Shown piece after piece: positions 1 to 7,336 of a stretch of DNA of 16,365 nucleotides. Below the pieces are notes generated by a model, which was not told the origin of the DNA, searched no databases, and saw nothing but the letters and a program-made list of their open reading frames with translations. The stretch lies in NCBI GenBank assembly GCA_041301185.1, contig JBFYSV010000354.1:1-16365 (forward strand). The letters run 5' to 3'. Origin of the DNA: JAQBDA01 sp041301185. Its GTDB lineage: Bacteria; Chloroflexota; Anaerolineae; Anaerolineales; UBA4823. A program made the translations under genes and the position numbers. Numbering within the stretch: position 1 is the stretch's first letter; every line of letters starts with the position of its first letter.

Positions 1-1001
1 CCCTGTAAGATACGCTGCCAGAAGGCGCTCACATTGAGCAGGTTAAGCCCGTTGCCCAGCACACCCATAATCAGCGCACCGATTAAGGAGCCGACTACGC
101 CTCCCTCGCCGCCAGAGAGCCCTGTCCCGCCGATCACCGTGGCGCCAATCGAGCGCAGCTCCTCCCCCTCTGCCATCAACGCGTTGGCTGAGTTTAACCG
201 TCCAACCAGCACCATGGCGGCAATGGCGCATGCCAAGCCCGAGCACATATACGCCGCAATCTTTACCCGGTCGACATTGATGCCCGATACCCGCGCCGCC
301 TCACGATTGCCTCCCGCAGCATAAATAAACCGCCCCAGGGTGGCGTAGCGTAGAAGAAGATAGCCCACCAATGTGACCATCACCGCTACGATCCCTGCCG
401 CCGGGACACCGTAGATCTCGCCGCTTCCCAGCCAGATCAGCAAGGGCGGGATCTGCCCGCTCACTGCGGTGGCGGTCAGGTGTGAAGGCACCGGCAAGCC
501 ATCCGTCACCAGCAGAGCAATCCCGCGATAGATCGATAGGGTGCCCAAAGTGGCGATAAAATCCGGGATACGTCCCTTGGTCGTAATAAAGCCGTTAATA
601 AATCCTGCGCTGACTCCCACAATCAGAGCCACAAGAATGCCGACCCATACATTCACCGGACCGATCGTCAATCCTAGGATATTCAGTTGAGAGGTCATCA
701 GCACCGCCGCCACTGACCCCGCCAGTGCCGTGATCGCCCCCACCGAGATATCGATGCCGCCCGTCAGGATCACCAGGGTTTGACCGATCGCCAGAATGGC
801 GGTGATCGATGATTGCCGTACAATATTAACCAGGTTCGAAGTGGTCAGGAAATAAGGGGATGCAAAACTGAGATAGATGCTGATCAGAAGCAGGGCAATC
901 AGCGGCCCGCTCTGATAAATGATCTGCCGTGTCCGCGAGATCCCGGTTGTTGTTGAGCCCGAATCCTTCTTTGGGGGTTCTGGATTGGTGTTTTCTGCCA
1001 C
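1..1001 (-). CDS. Ribose-type (CUT2) sugar ABC transporter permease, transporter A, C-terminus cut by window edge
   Basis: Integral membrane subunit of a sugar importer of the RbsC/BPD_transp_2 family. It is read from a GTG start at 1001, preceded by GGAGG (1007-1011) at 5-nt spacing; no in-frame ATG lies near. There are 333 whole codons in view. The N-terminus is a polar Pro/Ser/Thr-rich stretch (residues 1-22), followed by hydrophobic segments. Family landmarks are GGIDISVG (81-88), KGRIPDFIATLGT (142-154), the cytoplasmic loop GRFIYAAGGNREAARVSG (223-240) and GGTGLSGGEGG (291-301). The last visible residues (about 322-333) resemble the stretch shortly before the final helix in RbsC, so probably only some 20-25 residues are missing. 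It follows the ATPase gene by 17 nt and should form the pore with that ATPase and the lipoprotein at 3463-4671. The family assignment is firm; the sugar is unknown. Confidence 0.93.
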   Translation of the reverse strand, partial: MAENTNPEPPKKDSGSTTTGISRTRQIIYQSGPLIALLLISIYLSFASPYFLTTSNLVNIVRQSSITAILAIGQTLVILTGGIDISVGAITALAGSVAAVLMTSQLNILGLTIGPVNVWVGILVALIVGVSAGFINGFITTKGRIPDFIATLGTLSIYRGIALLVTDGLPVPSHLTATAVSGQIPPLLIWLGSGEIYGVPAAGIVAVMVTLVGYLLLRYATLGRFIYAAGGNREAARVSGINVDRVKIAAYMCSGLACAIAAMVLVGRLNSANALMAEGEELRSIGATVIGGTGLSGGEGGVVGSLIGALIMGVLGNGLNLLNVSAFWQRILQ

Positions 1002-1018
1002 GCTAACCTCCACTCAAA

Positions 1019-2512
1019 TTAGCCCAGGCTGGCGCTGCGCAGGAGTTGTTCCTGTGTAGTCCCCGCGCCATACTCGGCAACGATTTCCCCACCGCGCAAG
1101 ACCAGGATGCGGTCGGACATTGCAATCACTTCAGGCATCTCCGAAGAGACCATAATAATGCTAGCGCCTTCCTGGGTCAGGCGATCCATCAGTGCAAATA
1201 CTTCCGCTTTTGCGCCTACATCAATGCCCCGCGTAGGCTCATCGAAGATCATCACCCGTGAGTTACTGTATAACCAGCGGGCAAGGACAACTTTTTGTTG
1301 GTTGCCGCCACTCAGGTACATCACCTGGCGGTCGAGCATGGGCGGCTGGATGCGCAAATCTCTCACGAAACCCGCCCCAATGTCTTTCTCTTGCTTCAAG
1401 TTCATCACATGCAACGGGGTGTGTTGGCTGAGTTTTGCCAGGGTGATATTCGGCGGTACAGCCAGCGCTGGCACAAGCCCTTCGCGCCGGTCTCGGGTCA
1501 AGAGTCCCATCCCGTTGGCAATCCCTTGCCCAGGGTTGCGGATGGTAACCTCTTTGCCGGCAATGAAGTATTTTCCACTGGTGATCGAATTCAGCCCGAA
1601 CAGAGCCCGGGTCAAAGTCGCCTGACCCGCACCCATCAACCCAAAAACACCCAGAATCTCACCCTTGCGCAGGTTGAAGCTCACATCGAACAGCTTGCCT
1701 GGCACGGTCAGGTGCTCCACCCGGAATATCTCCTCCTCCTGAACCGATGAGTGTTTGGTAAATTGTTCAGTCAGTTGCTTGCCAACCATCATCTGGATCA
1801 GGGTATCCTCATTGGCCTCGCTCACCGGTATCGTACCCACTACCCGACCATCTCGCAACACCGTCACCCGGTTCCCGATCAGCGGCACTTCATCCAGGCG
1901 ATGGGAGATATACACAATACCCACCTTCCGGGCTTGCAGGCGGCGGATCAGCTCAAATAGCCGCTCGCGTTCCGTCTCGGATAAAGCTGAGGTCGGCTCG
2001 TCCAGCAGCACGATCCGCGGCTGCTTGGTGAGGATGCGGGCGATCTCGGTAAGCTGTTGTTCGGCTACGTTGAGCCGGCGCACTTCCAGGCTTGGATCGA
2101 TCTCCACCCCTAGCTCCGCCAGGCTCTCAACGGATTTCTGCCTCATCCCAGGCCAATCGACCATGCCAAAGCGGTTGAGGAGAGGTTTTCCCAGGAAGAT
2201 ATTTTCTGCCACGGTCAGTGCAGGGATCAGGCTCAGCTCCTGATAGACCATATCGATGCCCAGCTCCCGTGAGCGCTCAGGAGTCAACTCACCGATTTCC
2301 TTACCATAAACCAATATCCTCCCGCTATCCCGGCTCAGTGACCCACTCAATACCTTCATCAAGGTCGACTTTCCGGCGCCGTTCTCCCCCAGCAAAATGT
2401 GCACCTCACCCTCTCTCAGCTCAAAATCGACATGGTCCAGGGCGTGCACACCCGGAAACTGCTTGTCGATCTGCTCCATCTTCAAGAGAATACCATCAGA
2501 CGAATTTTCCAT
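1019..2512 (-). CDS. Sugar ABC transporter ATP-binding protein, RbsA/MglA type, transporter A
   Basis: A 497-residue protein with two fused nucleotide-binding domains, the usual length for RbsA/MglA. It energises sugar import from the cytoplasmic face. Domain 1 has Walker A GENGAGKST (42-50), a relaxed signature LNVAEQQ (147-153), Walker B IVLLDEP (167-173) and the switch His204. Domain 2 is degenerate in the way usual for this family: its P-loop reads GLMGAGQATL (291-300) with no lysine, while the signature LSGGNQQ (400-406) and Walker B MIFDEPTRGID (421-431) are intact, and SSEMPE replaces the H-loop. The ATG at 2512 follows a modest GAGG ribosome-binding site. It is 40 nt downstream of the SDR gene and 17 nt upstream of the permease gene, so it is very likely cotranscribed with both. 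Confidence 0.96.
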   Translation of the reverse strand: MENSSDGILLKMEQIDKQFPGVHALDHVDFELREGEVHILLGENGAGKSTLMKVLSGSLSRDSGRILVYGKEIGELTPERSRELGIDMVYQELSLIPALTVAENIFLGKPLLNRFGMVDWPGMRQKSVESLAELGVEIDPSLEVRRLNVAEQQLTEIARILTKQPRIVLLDEPTSALSETERERLFELIRRLQARKVGIVYISHRLDEVPLIGNRVTVLRDGRVVGTIPVSEANEDTLIQMMVGKQLTEQFTKHSSVQEEEIFRVEHLTVPGKLFDVSFNLRKGEILGVFGLMGAGQATLTRALFGLNSITSGKYFIAGKEVTIRNPGQGIANGMGLLTRDRREGLVPALAVPPNITLAKLSQHTPLHVMNLKQEKDIGAGFVRDLRIQPPMLDRQVMYLSGGNQQKVVLARWLYSNSRVMIFDEPTRGIDVGAKAEVFALMDRLTQEGASIIMVSSEMPEVIAMSDRILVLRGGEIVAEYGAGTTQEQLLRSASLG

Positions 2513-2552
2513 GATGCCTCGTTGTCTCTGATTACACGCCCGCCAGGACGGT

Positions 2553-3314
2553 TTATTGAGCGGTGTAGCCGCCGTCGATGCTCAAGATTGCGCCTGTAGC
2601 GTAACCGGCTTCGTCGCTTGCCATGAATAGAATCGCGGCGGCGATCTCCTCAACCTTGCCCAGTCGGTTGAGCGGGCGCACCGATTCCAGCTTGTGCCGG
2701 GCTTCAACCGGGTCGGCAGCGCGCTCGACTGCCTGCCGCACCAGGGGCGTATCCGTGGTACCCGGGCAGACTCCATTGGCTCGCACGCCGTACTGCGCCA
2801 GGTCAACCGCGCAGCTTCGGGTCAGCCCGATCACAGCCGCCTTGGAGGTGTTATATGCCACCTGCCCGGCAATCCCCACCACACCCGCCTCAGAGGCAAC
2901 ATTAACGATCACGCCACTACCCTGGCGCACCATCGCTTCGGCGGCGTACTTGGAGCACAGGAACACCCCGGTCAGGTTTACCCGCAGGATACGCTCCCAA
3001 TCCGCCAGTGTAGTCCCGAGGATATCTGCCTGGGTGTAGATTCCGGCATTATTGACAAACACATCCAGACGGCCCCACTGCTGGAGGATGCCTTCCACCA
3101 TTGCTTTCACTTGCGCTTCATCCGAGACATCGCAGGTAAAGAAAGCTGCTTCTCCTGGCAATCCCTCGAAATCCAGCAAGGCTTGCTTCCCGGCGTACAC
3201 ATCGGTATCGACCAGCGCCACCCGCGCCCCCTCCCGGGCAAATGCTAATGCCGCTGCCTTGCCGATCCCCATCGCTGCCCCGCTGACTGCCACTACCTTA
3301 TCTTGAAAGACCAT
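2553..3314 (-). CDS. Classical SDR-family NAD-type dehydrogenase/reductase
   Basis: A 253-residue short-chain dehydrogenase/reductase, full length for the classical family. Visible motifs are the dinucleotide-binding glycine motif SGAAMGIG (11-18; Ser replaces the more common Thr), NNAG (88-91), catalytic Ser141, Tyr154 and Lys158 (YNTSK), and the PG motif at 184-185. Asp36 at the end of the second beta strand (ALVD) is the family hallmark of NAD(H) rather than NADP(H) preference. The ATG at 3314 follows AAAAGGAG at 8-nt spacing. The gene sits between the binding-protein and ATPase genes of transporter A, so it probably oxidises or reduces the imported sugar or polyol or its first derivative. 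That role is inferred from position only; sugar, polyol and 3-oxoacyl substrates cannot be told apart by motif. Confidence 0.92.
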   Translation of the reverse strand: MVFQDKVVAVSGAAMGIGKAAALAFAREGARVALVDTDVYAGKQALLDFEGLPGEAAFFTCDVSDEAQVKAMVEGILQQWGRLDVFVNNAGIYTQADILGTTLADWERILRVNLTGVFLCSKYAAEAMVRQGSGVIVNVASEAGVVGIAGQVAYNTSKAAVIGLTRSCAVDLAQYGVRANGVCPGTTDTPLVRQAVERAADPVEARHKLESVRPLNRLGKVEEIAAAILFMASDEAGYATGAILSIDGGYTAQ

Positions 3315-3350
3315 CGCTAGGTCTCCTTTTATTCGCTACAGGTTGTTGCG

Positions 3351-3394
3351 GAGCCAGACCCTTCATATGTTTCAATTCCGAAGGGTCTAGGCTC
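3351..3394 (-). repeat. Intercistronic stem-loop between binding-protein and SDR genes
   Basis: An inverted repeat with left arm GAGCCAGACCCTTC (3351-3364) and right arm GAAGGGTCTAGGCTC (3380-3394). It gives 9 plus 5 paired bases with a single bulged A and a 15-nt loop. No T-run follows in the minus direction, so it does not look like an intrinsic terminator. Its place after a binding-protein gene suits an mRNA-stabilising or attenuating hairpin that sets a higher level of binding protein than of the downstream genes; this role is inferred. Confidence 0.6.
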
Positions 3395-3429
3395 CAACTT
3401 AATCATACTGGAGGGAGGCTGACCCATTT

Positions 3430-3460
3430 CCGTTCAAAGAACGGTATACACTTGCTGTAT
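3430..3460 (-). repeat. Two short hairpins directly after the binding-protein stop codon
   Basis: Two small perfect inverted repeats follow one another right after the stop codon at 3463. The first, ATACA (3446-3450) and TGTAT (3456-3460), has a 5-nt loop. The second, CCGTTC (3430-3435) and GAACGG (3439-3444), has a 3-nt loop. They precede the larger stem-loop at 3351-3394, so the 148-nt gap holds three candidate hairpins. Each is short enough to arise by chance; their clustering is the reason for listing them. Confidence 0.35.
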
Positions 3461-3462
3461 GA

Positions 3463-4671
3463 CTACTTACAGTTCGCCTTGATGGTTTCCCAATCGATCG
3501 GCGGCAATGCAGGATCGGGATAGAACTGGCGAGCGTTTTCCATGAAGACCGTGCGCGGGCGGATGTCAAAGGTCCCCGGTACATCCTCGCCGCAAGCCAG
3601 CATGACCGCATATTCACCACCGTACCAGCCCCAATCTGCGAAGCCGTGGGTGGTCTCAGCAACGATCTTGCCTTCCGCGATCCGGTCCACCGATTCGGGT
3701 GTCACATCATTCGTGAAGATAGCCACCTTGTCACTGCCTACCGTTACAGGTTCGGTTGCAAGCTGTAACCTGCCCGCGTTCTCAGAAGCGATCATCGCGC
3801 CCAGGCCCATTTCATTGGAGGCTGCCCACATGAAGTCCATCCCGGTCGGGTTTGCCTGGAGGAAGTCCTCCGCGCATTTGATACCTTTCTCGCGGTTCCA
3901 GTCCGCTGCGCAGGGCACGCCCAGGATTTCGATCCCGGAGTACTGGTCAACCACATTGTGGAAACCCTTCAGGCGAGCCGCTGAGAAGAAACCGCCTGCC
4001 ACGCCTTCGATGATCGCGCCGCTTGCCACGATCTTATCCTTCTCTTCCTGGGGCAGGTTGTCGTACAGGTTCTTCCAGAAGGCGAGATCCAGGTACTCGT
4101 CAGGTGCAATTTCCACTTTCTCACCCGATCCGAGCACCCCAGGTCCGCCGAAGAAATCCAGCAACGCGTATGCCGAGACTTCCGCAGCCGCCGTATTGTC
4201 GAAGCCGATATAGGAGGCGATATCGAGATCGGTCTGCGGTTCCAGCAGGTTGACCATAATCACCGGTATACCTGCTTCATTGGCTTTCTTCAGGGCAGGC
4301 TTGATCACCTCCAGCTCGATGGGCGAGACCGCAATGACATCTACCTCTCGCTGGATGAAGTCCTCGATGATCGCAACCTGGTCTGCAAACTGCGTGTGGC
4401 TGGTGACTGCCTGAGTAATTAGCTCAGCTTCGATCCCGTTCGCATTGGCATCCGCCAGTGACTTCTCAAAGAAATCCGTGGCGGTTTTGAACACGCCGGT
4501 GATGTCCGGAGGCGTCCAGCCGACGACGATTTTTTCCATCGCTACCGGAGCCTCGGTTGCTGCTGGCGCCTGTGGTGCAGCTGGCTCGGGCGCCTGTGTA
4601 GGTGTCGCGCAGCTTGCCAGAAGCATGGATGCCAGTAACAGGATTGCAAATATTGTATAAGCCTTTCTCAT
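3463..4671 (-). CDS. Lipoprotein sugar-binding protein of CUT2 ABC transporter (periplasmic-binding-protein 4 family), transporter A
   Basis: A 402-residue extracytoplasmic binding protein that delivers a sugar to transporter A. The start is placed at 4671 because it begins a clean lipoprotein signal: MRKAY, a hydrophobic core, then LLAS-Cys21 as lipobox. It also follows AAGGAG (4678-4683) at 6-nt spacing; the in-frame ATG at 4806 would only add a polar leader before the signal peptide. A Pro/Ala/Thr/Glu linker (22-44) tethers the domain. The type 1 fold is seen in KIVVGWTPPD (47-56), QFADQVAIIEDFI (94-106) and VDVIAVSP...AGIPVIMVN (110-141). It is about 100 residues longer than RbsB, with extra sequence around 174-220 (GGPGVLGSGEK, then a charged helix-like stretch). 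A candidate promoter precedes it. The ligand is unknown. Confidence 0.94.
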   Translation of the reverse strand: MRKAYTIFAILLLASMLLASCATPTQAPEPAAPQAPAATEAPVAMEKIVVGWTPPDITGVFKTATDFFEKSLADANANGIEAELITQAVTSHTQFADQVAIIEDFIQREVDVIAVSPIELEVIKPALKKANEAGIPVIMVNLLEPQTDLDIASYIGFDNTAAAEVSAYALLDFFGGPGVLGSGEKVEIAPDEYLDLAFWKNLYDNLPQEEKDKIVASGAIIEGVAGGFFSAARLKGFHNVVDQYSGIEILGVPCAADWNREKGIKCAEDFLQANPTGMDFMWAASNEMGLGAMIASENAGRLQLATEPVTVGSDKVAIFTNDVTPESVDRIAEGKIVAETTHGFADWGWYGGEYAVMLACGEDVPGTFDIRPRTVFMENARQFYPDPALPPIDWETIKANCK

Positions 4672-4677
4672 GACGAT

Positions 4678-4683
4678 CTCCTT
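4678..4683 (-). promoter_or_regulatory. Ribosome-binding site deciding the binding-protein start
   Basis: AAGGAG lies 6 nt before the ATG at 4671. It supports that start over the in-frame ATG at 4806, which lies before the signal peptide. Confidence 0.8.
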
Positions 4684-4713
4684 CCTTAAATTATCGAAAC
4701 TGGTATTTTTTTG

Positions 4714-4743
4714 ATTAAAGTTCCTTACTGATTGACTATCCAA
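4714..4743 (-). promoter_or_regulatory. Candidate sigma-70-like promoter for the binding-protein gene
   Basis: In the 144-nt, AT-richer gap between kinase and binding-protein genes, the minus strand carries TTGGAT (4743-4738) and TTTAAT (4719-4714) with 18-nt spacing. The second box matches TATAAT at five of six positions; the first matches TTGACA only at three. A start near 4707 would give a leader of about 36 nt that includes the ribosome-binding site. An extra internal promoter would fit the high demand for binding protein. This is a pattern match by eye. Confidence 0.28.
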
Positions 4744-4815
4744 ACAAGGTTTGCTCCCTCCACAGGAGTGTTCGTTCTCTTTTGAATTAGTATGGATCCA
4801 TTCCACCTCCCTGGC

Positions 4816-6357
4816 TCAGCCAGCCACCTGCCCAAAAGACCTCGCCAGCAGCGATTGCCACTGGATATACTCCGCAACCATCGGCTCATAGGTGGCGTGA
4901 GTACCTGCCTCGGGCTTGAGTATCGCCCCGGCAGGGATGGCATGCTCGTCCGCCAGGCTTGCCAGGTCATCGAACACCCCGGCTGCCTTCCCGGCGATCA
5001 TTGCGCTGCCCCACGAGCCAAACTCGTTGCCTTTCAGCGGCTGGTAAGGCACGCCCAGCACGTCTGCCTTGATCTGGTTCCACACCGGGCTGCGCGCCCC
5101 GCCGCCCACCACGCGTGCCTCGAACAAGCTCAAGCCGGGGATCAGCTCGCGCAAGATGCCCAGGTAGTACGCGTATTCGTAAGCCACGCTCTCCAGCACC
5201 GAGCGGGCAAAGTGCGCCTGGGTGTGCCCCCAGGAGAACCCCAGCCAGGCGCCGCGCATCTCGGGCGTCGCCGGGCAAATCCGCCCGCCCAGGTGCGGCG
5301 AGAAGAACAGCCCGTCCGAGCCGGGCGCCACCCCGGCAGCCTGCTCGATTAGCTCTGCGTACAGGTCGTTGCCCAGCTCCTGTTCCTCGCCCCGCAGGCG
5401 GTTGAAGAACTGGTCGCGGAACCAGCGCAGCGCAATCCCGCCCCCGGCGATGTACGCCAGGGGATTCCACAACCCCGGGATCACCGAGCGCATGGTCATC
5501 AGGGCCCGGTTTTTCACATCCGCCACGTACTGGTCGGTGCAGCCCGCCAGGATCGCCGCGGTACCTGCCACATCGTACAGCATCCCCGAGCGGGTGATGC
5601 CCCCGCCCAGGGCGCTGGCAGCTGTATCGCCGCAGCCTGCCGCAACCACCGTCCCGGCGGCTAATCCAAACTCTGCTGCGGCTGCCTGGCTCACCTCTCC
5701 TACCACAAACCAGGGCTCGACGATGCGTGGCAGCTTGCTCCGCTCCACGCCCATCGCCTCCACCAGCTCGTCCGACCAGGCGCTACGAGCGGCGTCGCTG
5801 AAGCCCGAGAAGTGGATGAAGGTGTAATCCATGAAGGCATCTTCACCCCGCAAGCCCGCCATCTTGCCTGCCACATATCCCGCCGGGGTGACAAACTTGG
5901 CGATCCGCCGGTAAGCCGCGGGCTGCTCCTCTTTCCACCACAGGTGCTTGGAGCCGTGGTTGCAGGTGGGTGGGCAGCCGGTCAGGCGAGTCACCTGGTC
6001 GCCGTGCTCCCGGTTGATATACTCGATATACGGCTTGCAGCGCATGTCCAGCCAGGAGTCGAAACGGGTCGCCGGGTTGAAGTCCTCGTCCACCGTCCCG
6101 ATCCCTGCCATCTGGCTGTCAAAGGCAATGGCAGCCACCTGCCTGGGGTCGATGCCGCTCTTCGCCAGGCAGTCCTTCACCGTCTGGGCGGCGGTGCGGT
6201 AGAAATCGTCGCTCTCCTGCTCCACCACCCCCGGCTTTGGGTAGTAAATAGGCACTTCCAGAGTGGCTTCAGCCACCAGCTTTCCACCGGTTGTGTACAA
6301 TGCCGATTTGGTACTGCTGGTTCCCAGGTCCACTCCAAGCAAGTATTTCTGCGCCAT
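4816..6357 (-). CDS. FGGY-family carbohydrate kinase (xylulokinase-like)
   Basis: A 513-residue sugar kinase of the FGGY family, which transfers ATP phosphate to a ketose or polyol in the cytoplasm. The start at 6357 gives the canonical N-terminus MAQKYLLGVDLGTSSTKSAL and follows GGGAG (6366-6370) at 8-nt spacing; an in-frame ATG at 6486 would run into the preceding reductase gene. Visible are the phosphate-binding DLGT (10-13), the substrate-loop SQMAG (81-85; xylulokinases usually have QMHG), the probable catalytic base Asp244 in GCGDTAASALGGG (241-253), and the adenosine motif GGGARSPVWNQIKADVLG (418-435). Its place after the epimerases and dehydrogenases suggests it phosphorylates a ketose such as a pentulose or hexulose made by them. 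Xylulokinase-like is a family call; exact specificity is unproven. Confidence 0.93.
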   Translation of the reverse strand: MAQKYLLGVDLGTSSTKSALYTTGGKLVAEATLEVPIYYPKPGVVEQESDDFYRTAAQTVKDCLAKSGIDPRQVAAIAFDSQMAGIGTVDEDFNPATRFDSWLDMRCKPYIEYINREHGDQVTRLTGCPPTCNHGSKHLWWKEEQPAAYRRIAKFVTPAGYVAGKMAGLRGEDAFMDYTFIHFSGFSDAARSAWSDELVEAMGVERSKLPRIVEPWFVVGEVSQAAAAEFGLAAGTVVAAGCGDTAASALGGGITRSGMLYDVAGTAAILAGCTDQYVADVKNRALMTMRSVIPGLWNPLAYIAGGGIALRWFRDQFFNRLRGEEQELGNDLYAELIEQAAGVAPGSDGLFFSPHLGGRICPATPEMRGAWLGFSWGHTQAHFARSVLESVAYEYAYYLGILRELIPGLSLFEARVVGGGARSPVWNQIKADVLGVPYQPLKGNEFGSWGSAMIAGKAAGVFDDLASLADEHAIPAGAILKPEAGTHATYEPMVAEYIQWQSLLARSFGQVAG

Positions 6358-6385
6358 ACGCGATGCTCCCTCTGCCTGCTTGTGC

Positions 6386-7216
6386 TTAGAAATCAAATGT
6401 ATCCGGGTCGGCTGCCACGCGCTTGTGCTCATCCAGGGCGTTGATCGCCGCCATATCCTCCGCCGATAGCTCGAAATCGAACACATCCGCGTTCTCCATA
6501 ATCCGGCTGGGGGTGTTGGATTTGGGGATCGTGACTACCTCACGCTGTAGCTCCCAGCGGATCAGCACCTGCGCCCAAGATTTGCCGTATTTCTCGCCGA
6601 TCTCGACCACCACCGGAATACTGCCGCCCTGTCCCTGGATCAAAGGTCCCCAGGCCTCGAGCTGGATTTTGTTCTTGCGGGAATACTCGTACAGGTCGGG
6701 CAGCTGCAGCCAGGGATGCCACTCCACCTGATCCACCGCCGGGACGACCTCAACCTGCGGTAACAGAGTCTCCAAATGGTGCACCAGGAAGTTGCTCACA
6801 CCGATAGCGCGCACCGTGCCCTCCTGGTAGAACTTCTCCAGGGTCTTGTAGGTGGAAACGAATTTCCCTTCCACCGGCCAGTGCACCAGGTACAGGTCAA
6901 TCACATCCATGCCCAGCTTTTTACGGCTCAAATCAAAGCCTTCGCGCACCTTGCCCGATCTCTGGTCGTCATTCCAGACTTTGGTGGTGACAAAGATCTC
7001 CTCGCGCGGCACGCCGCTCTCCCGGATCGCCTTGCCCACATCTTCTTCATTCTCGTAGATCGTCGCCGTATCGATATGCCGGTAGCCGGCATCCAGCGCC
7101 CAACGCACAGAGTTGTAGGTCTCCTCACCCACCGGGGAAAGGAACACCCCAAACCCAAGCCAGGGCATCTTGACCCCGTTATTGAGTATGGCGCTATCGG
7201 TAATACTCTTAATCAT
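6386..7216 (-). CDS. Aldo/keto reductase, 2,5-diketo-D-gluconate reductase-like
   Basis: A 276-residue NADPH-type aldo/keto reductase, normal length for the small AKR group. The full catalytic tetrad is visible: Asp49 and Tyr54 in GYRHIDTATIYENE (44-57), Lys79 in TTKVWN (77-82) and His112 in VHWP (111-114). IPKSNTPSRI (230-239) matches the 2'-phosphate-binding loop of NADPH-dependent members. The start at 7216 follows AGGAG (7223-7227) at 6-nt spacing and begins MIKSITD; the in-frame ATG at 7246 would add ten residues that overlap this ribosome-binding site. It lies 28 nt upstream of the kinase gene. In this setting it probably reduces a sugar aldehyde or ketone; the substrate is not readable. 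It belongs to a different AKR group from the reductase at 11135-12118. Confidence 0.92.
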   Translation of the reverse strand: MIKSITDSAILNNGVKMPWLGFGVFLSPVGEETYNSVRWALDAGYRHIDTATIYENEEDVGKAIRESGVPREEIFVTTKVWNDDQRSGKVREGFDLSRKKLGMDVIDLYLVHWPVEGKFVSTYKTLEKFYQEGTVRAIGVSNFLVHHLETLLPQVEVVPAVDQVEWHPWLQLPDLYEYSRKNKIQLEAWGPLIQGQGGSIPVVVEIGEKYGKSWAQVLIRWELQREVVTIPKSNTPSRIMENADVFDFELSAEDMAAINALDEHKRVAADPDTFDF

Positions 7217-7263
7217 AACCCTCTCCTTTGTCAATAGAATTAGCACCTATCCTAAAATTATCT

Positions 7264-7311
7264 GGCAGGTTTGGAAACCTGCCCTACGTAGGGCGGCTTT
7301 CCAAAGCCGCC
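7264..7311. repeat. Head-to-head pair of REP-like hairpins (BIME-like)
   Basis: Two 24-nt units in opposite orientation abut at 7287/7288. Unit 1 (7264-7287, minus) has stem GGCAGGTTT/AAACCTGCC with a 2-nt loop. Unit 2 (7288-7311, plus) has stem GGCGGCTTT/AAAGCCGCC with a 2-nt loop. Both begin GTAG, and the junction CCTACGTAGG is itself a palindrome. They differ at four positions that make two compensating base pairs (A-T to G-C and G-C to C-G), so pairing is kept. The element fills much of the 120-nt gap between the first epimerase and the reductase. On the minus strand only a mixed AATTTT follows, so it is not a convincing terminator. Confidence 0.75.
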
Positions 7312-7336
7312 GAGAATTTTTCGGACAGATACATAG

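Noticed and set aside
4690..4702. GATAAT-like box close to the binding-protein start (minus strand)
   Set aside because: A transcript starting from it would begin inside or just before the ribosome-binding site; the box at 4714-4719 gives a more workable leader.
4792..4801. Palindrome ATGGATCCAT upstream of the binding-protein gene
   Set aside because: Ten bases of dyad symmetry are expected by chance in a window of this size, and it matches no operator that I know.
4672..4806. N-terminal extension of the binding protein from the ATG at 4806
   Set aside because: It puts a 45-residue polar leader ahead of a clear lipoprotein signal peptide, while a good ribosome-binding site precedes the ATG at 4671.
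4811..4823. Palindrome CTGGCT-C-AGCCAG over the kinase stop codon
   Set aside because: A 1-nt loop cannot form a hairpin without opening pairs, half of the sequence is constrained by coding, and no T-run follows. It could be an operator but nothing else supports that.
6358..6486. N-terminal extension of the kinase from the ATG at 6486
   Set aside because: It would overlap the C-terminus of the preceding reductase by about 100 nt and adds residues before the normal FGGY N-terminus.
7292..7321. Hairpin plus TTTTT on the plus strand as an intrinsic terminator
   Set aside because: No plus-strand gene reaches it, and in the minus direction, where the genes run, the T-run precedes the hairpin. 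It is better described as part of the REP-like pair.
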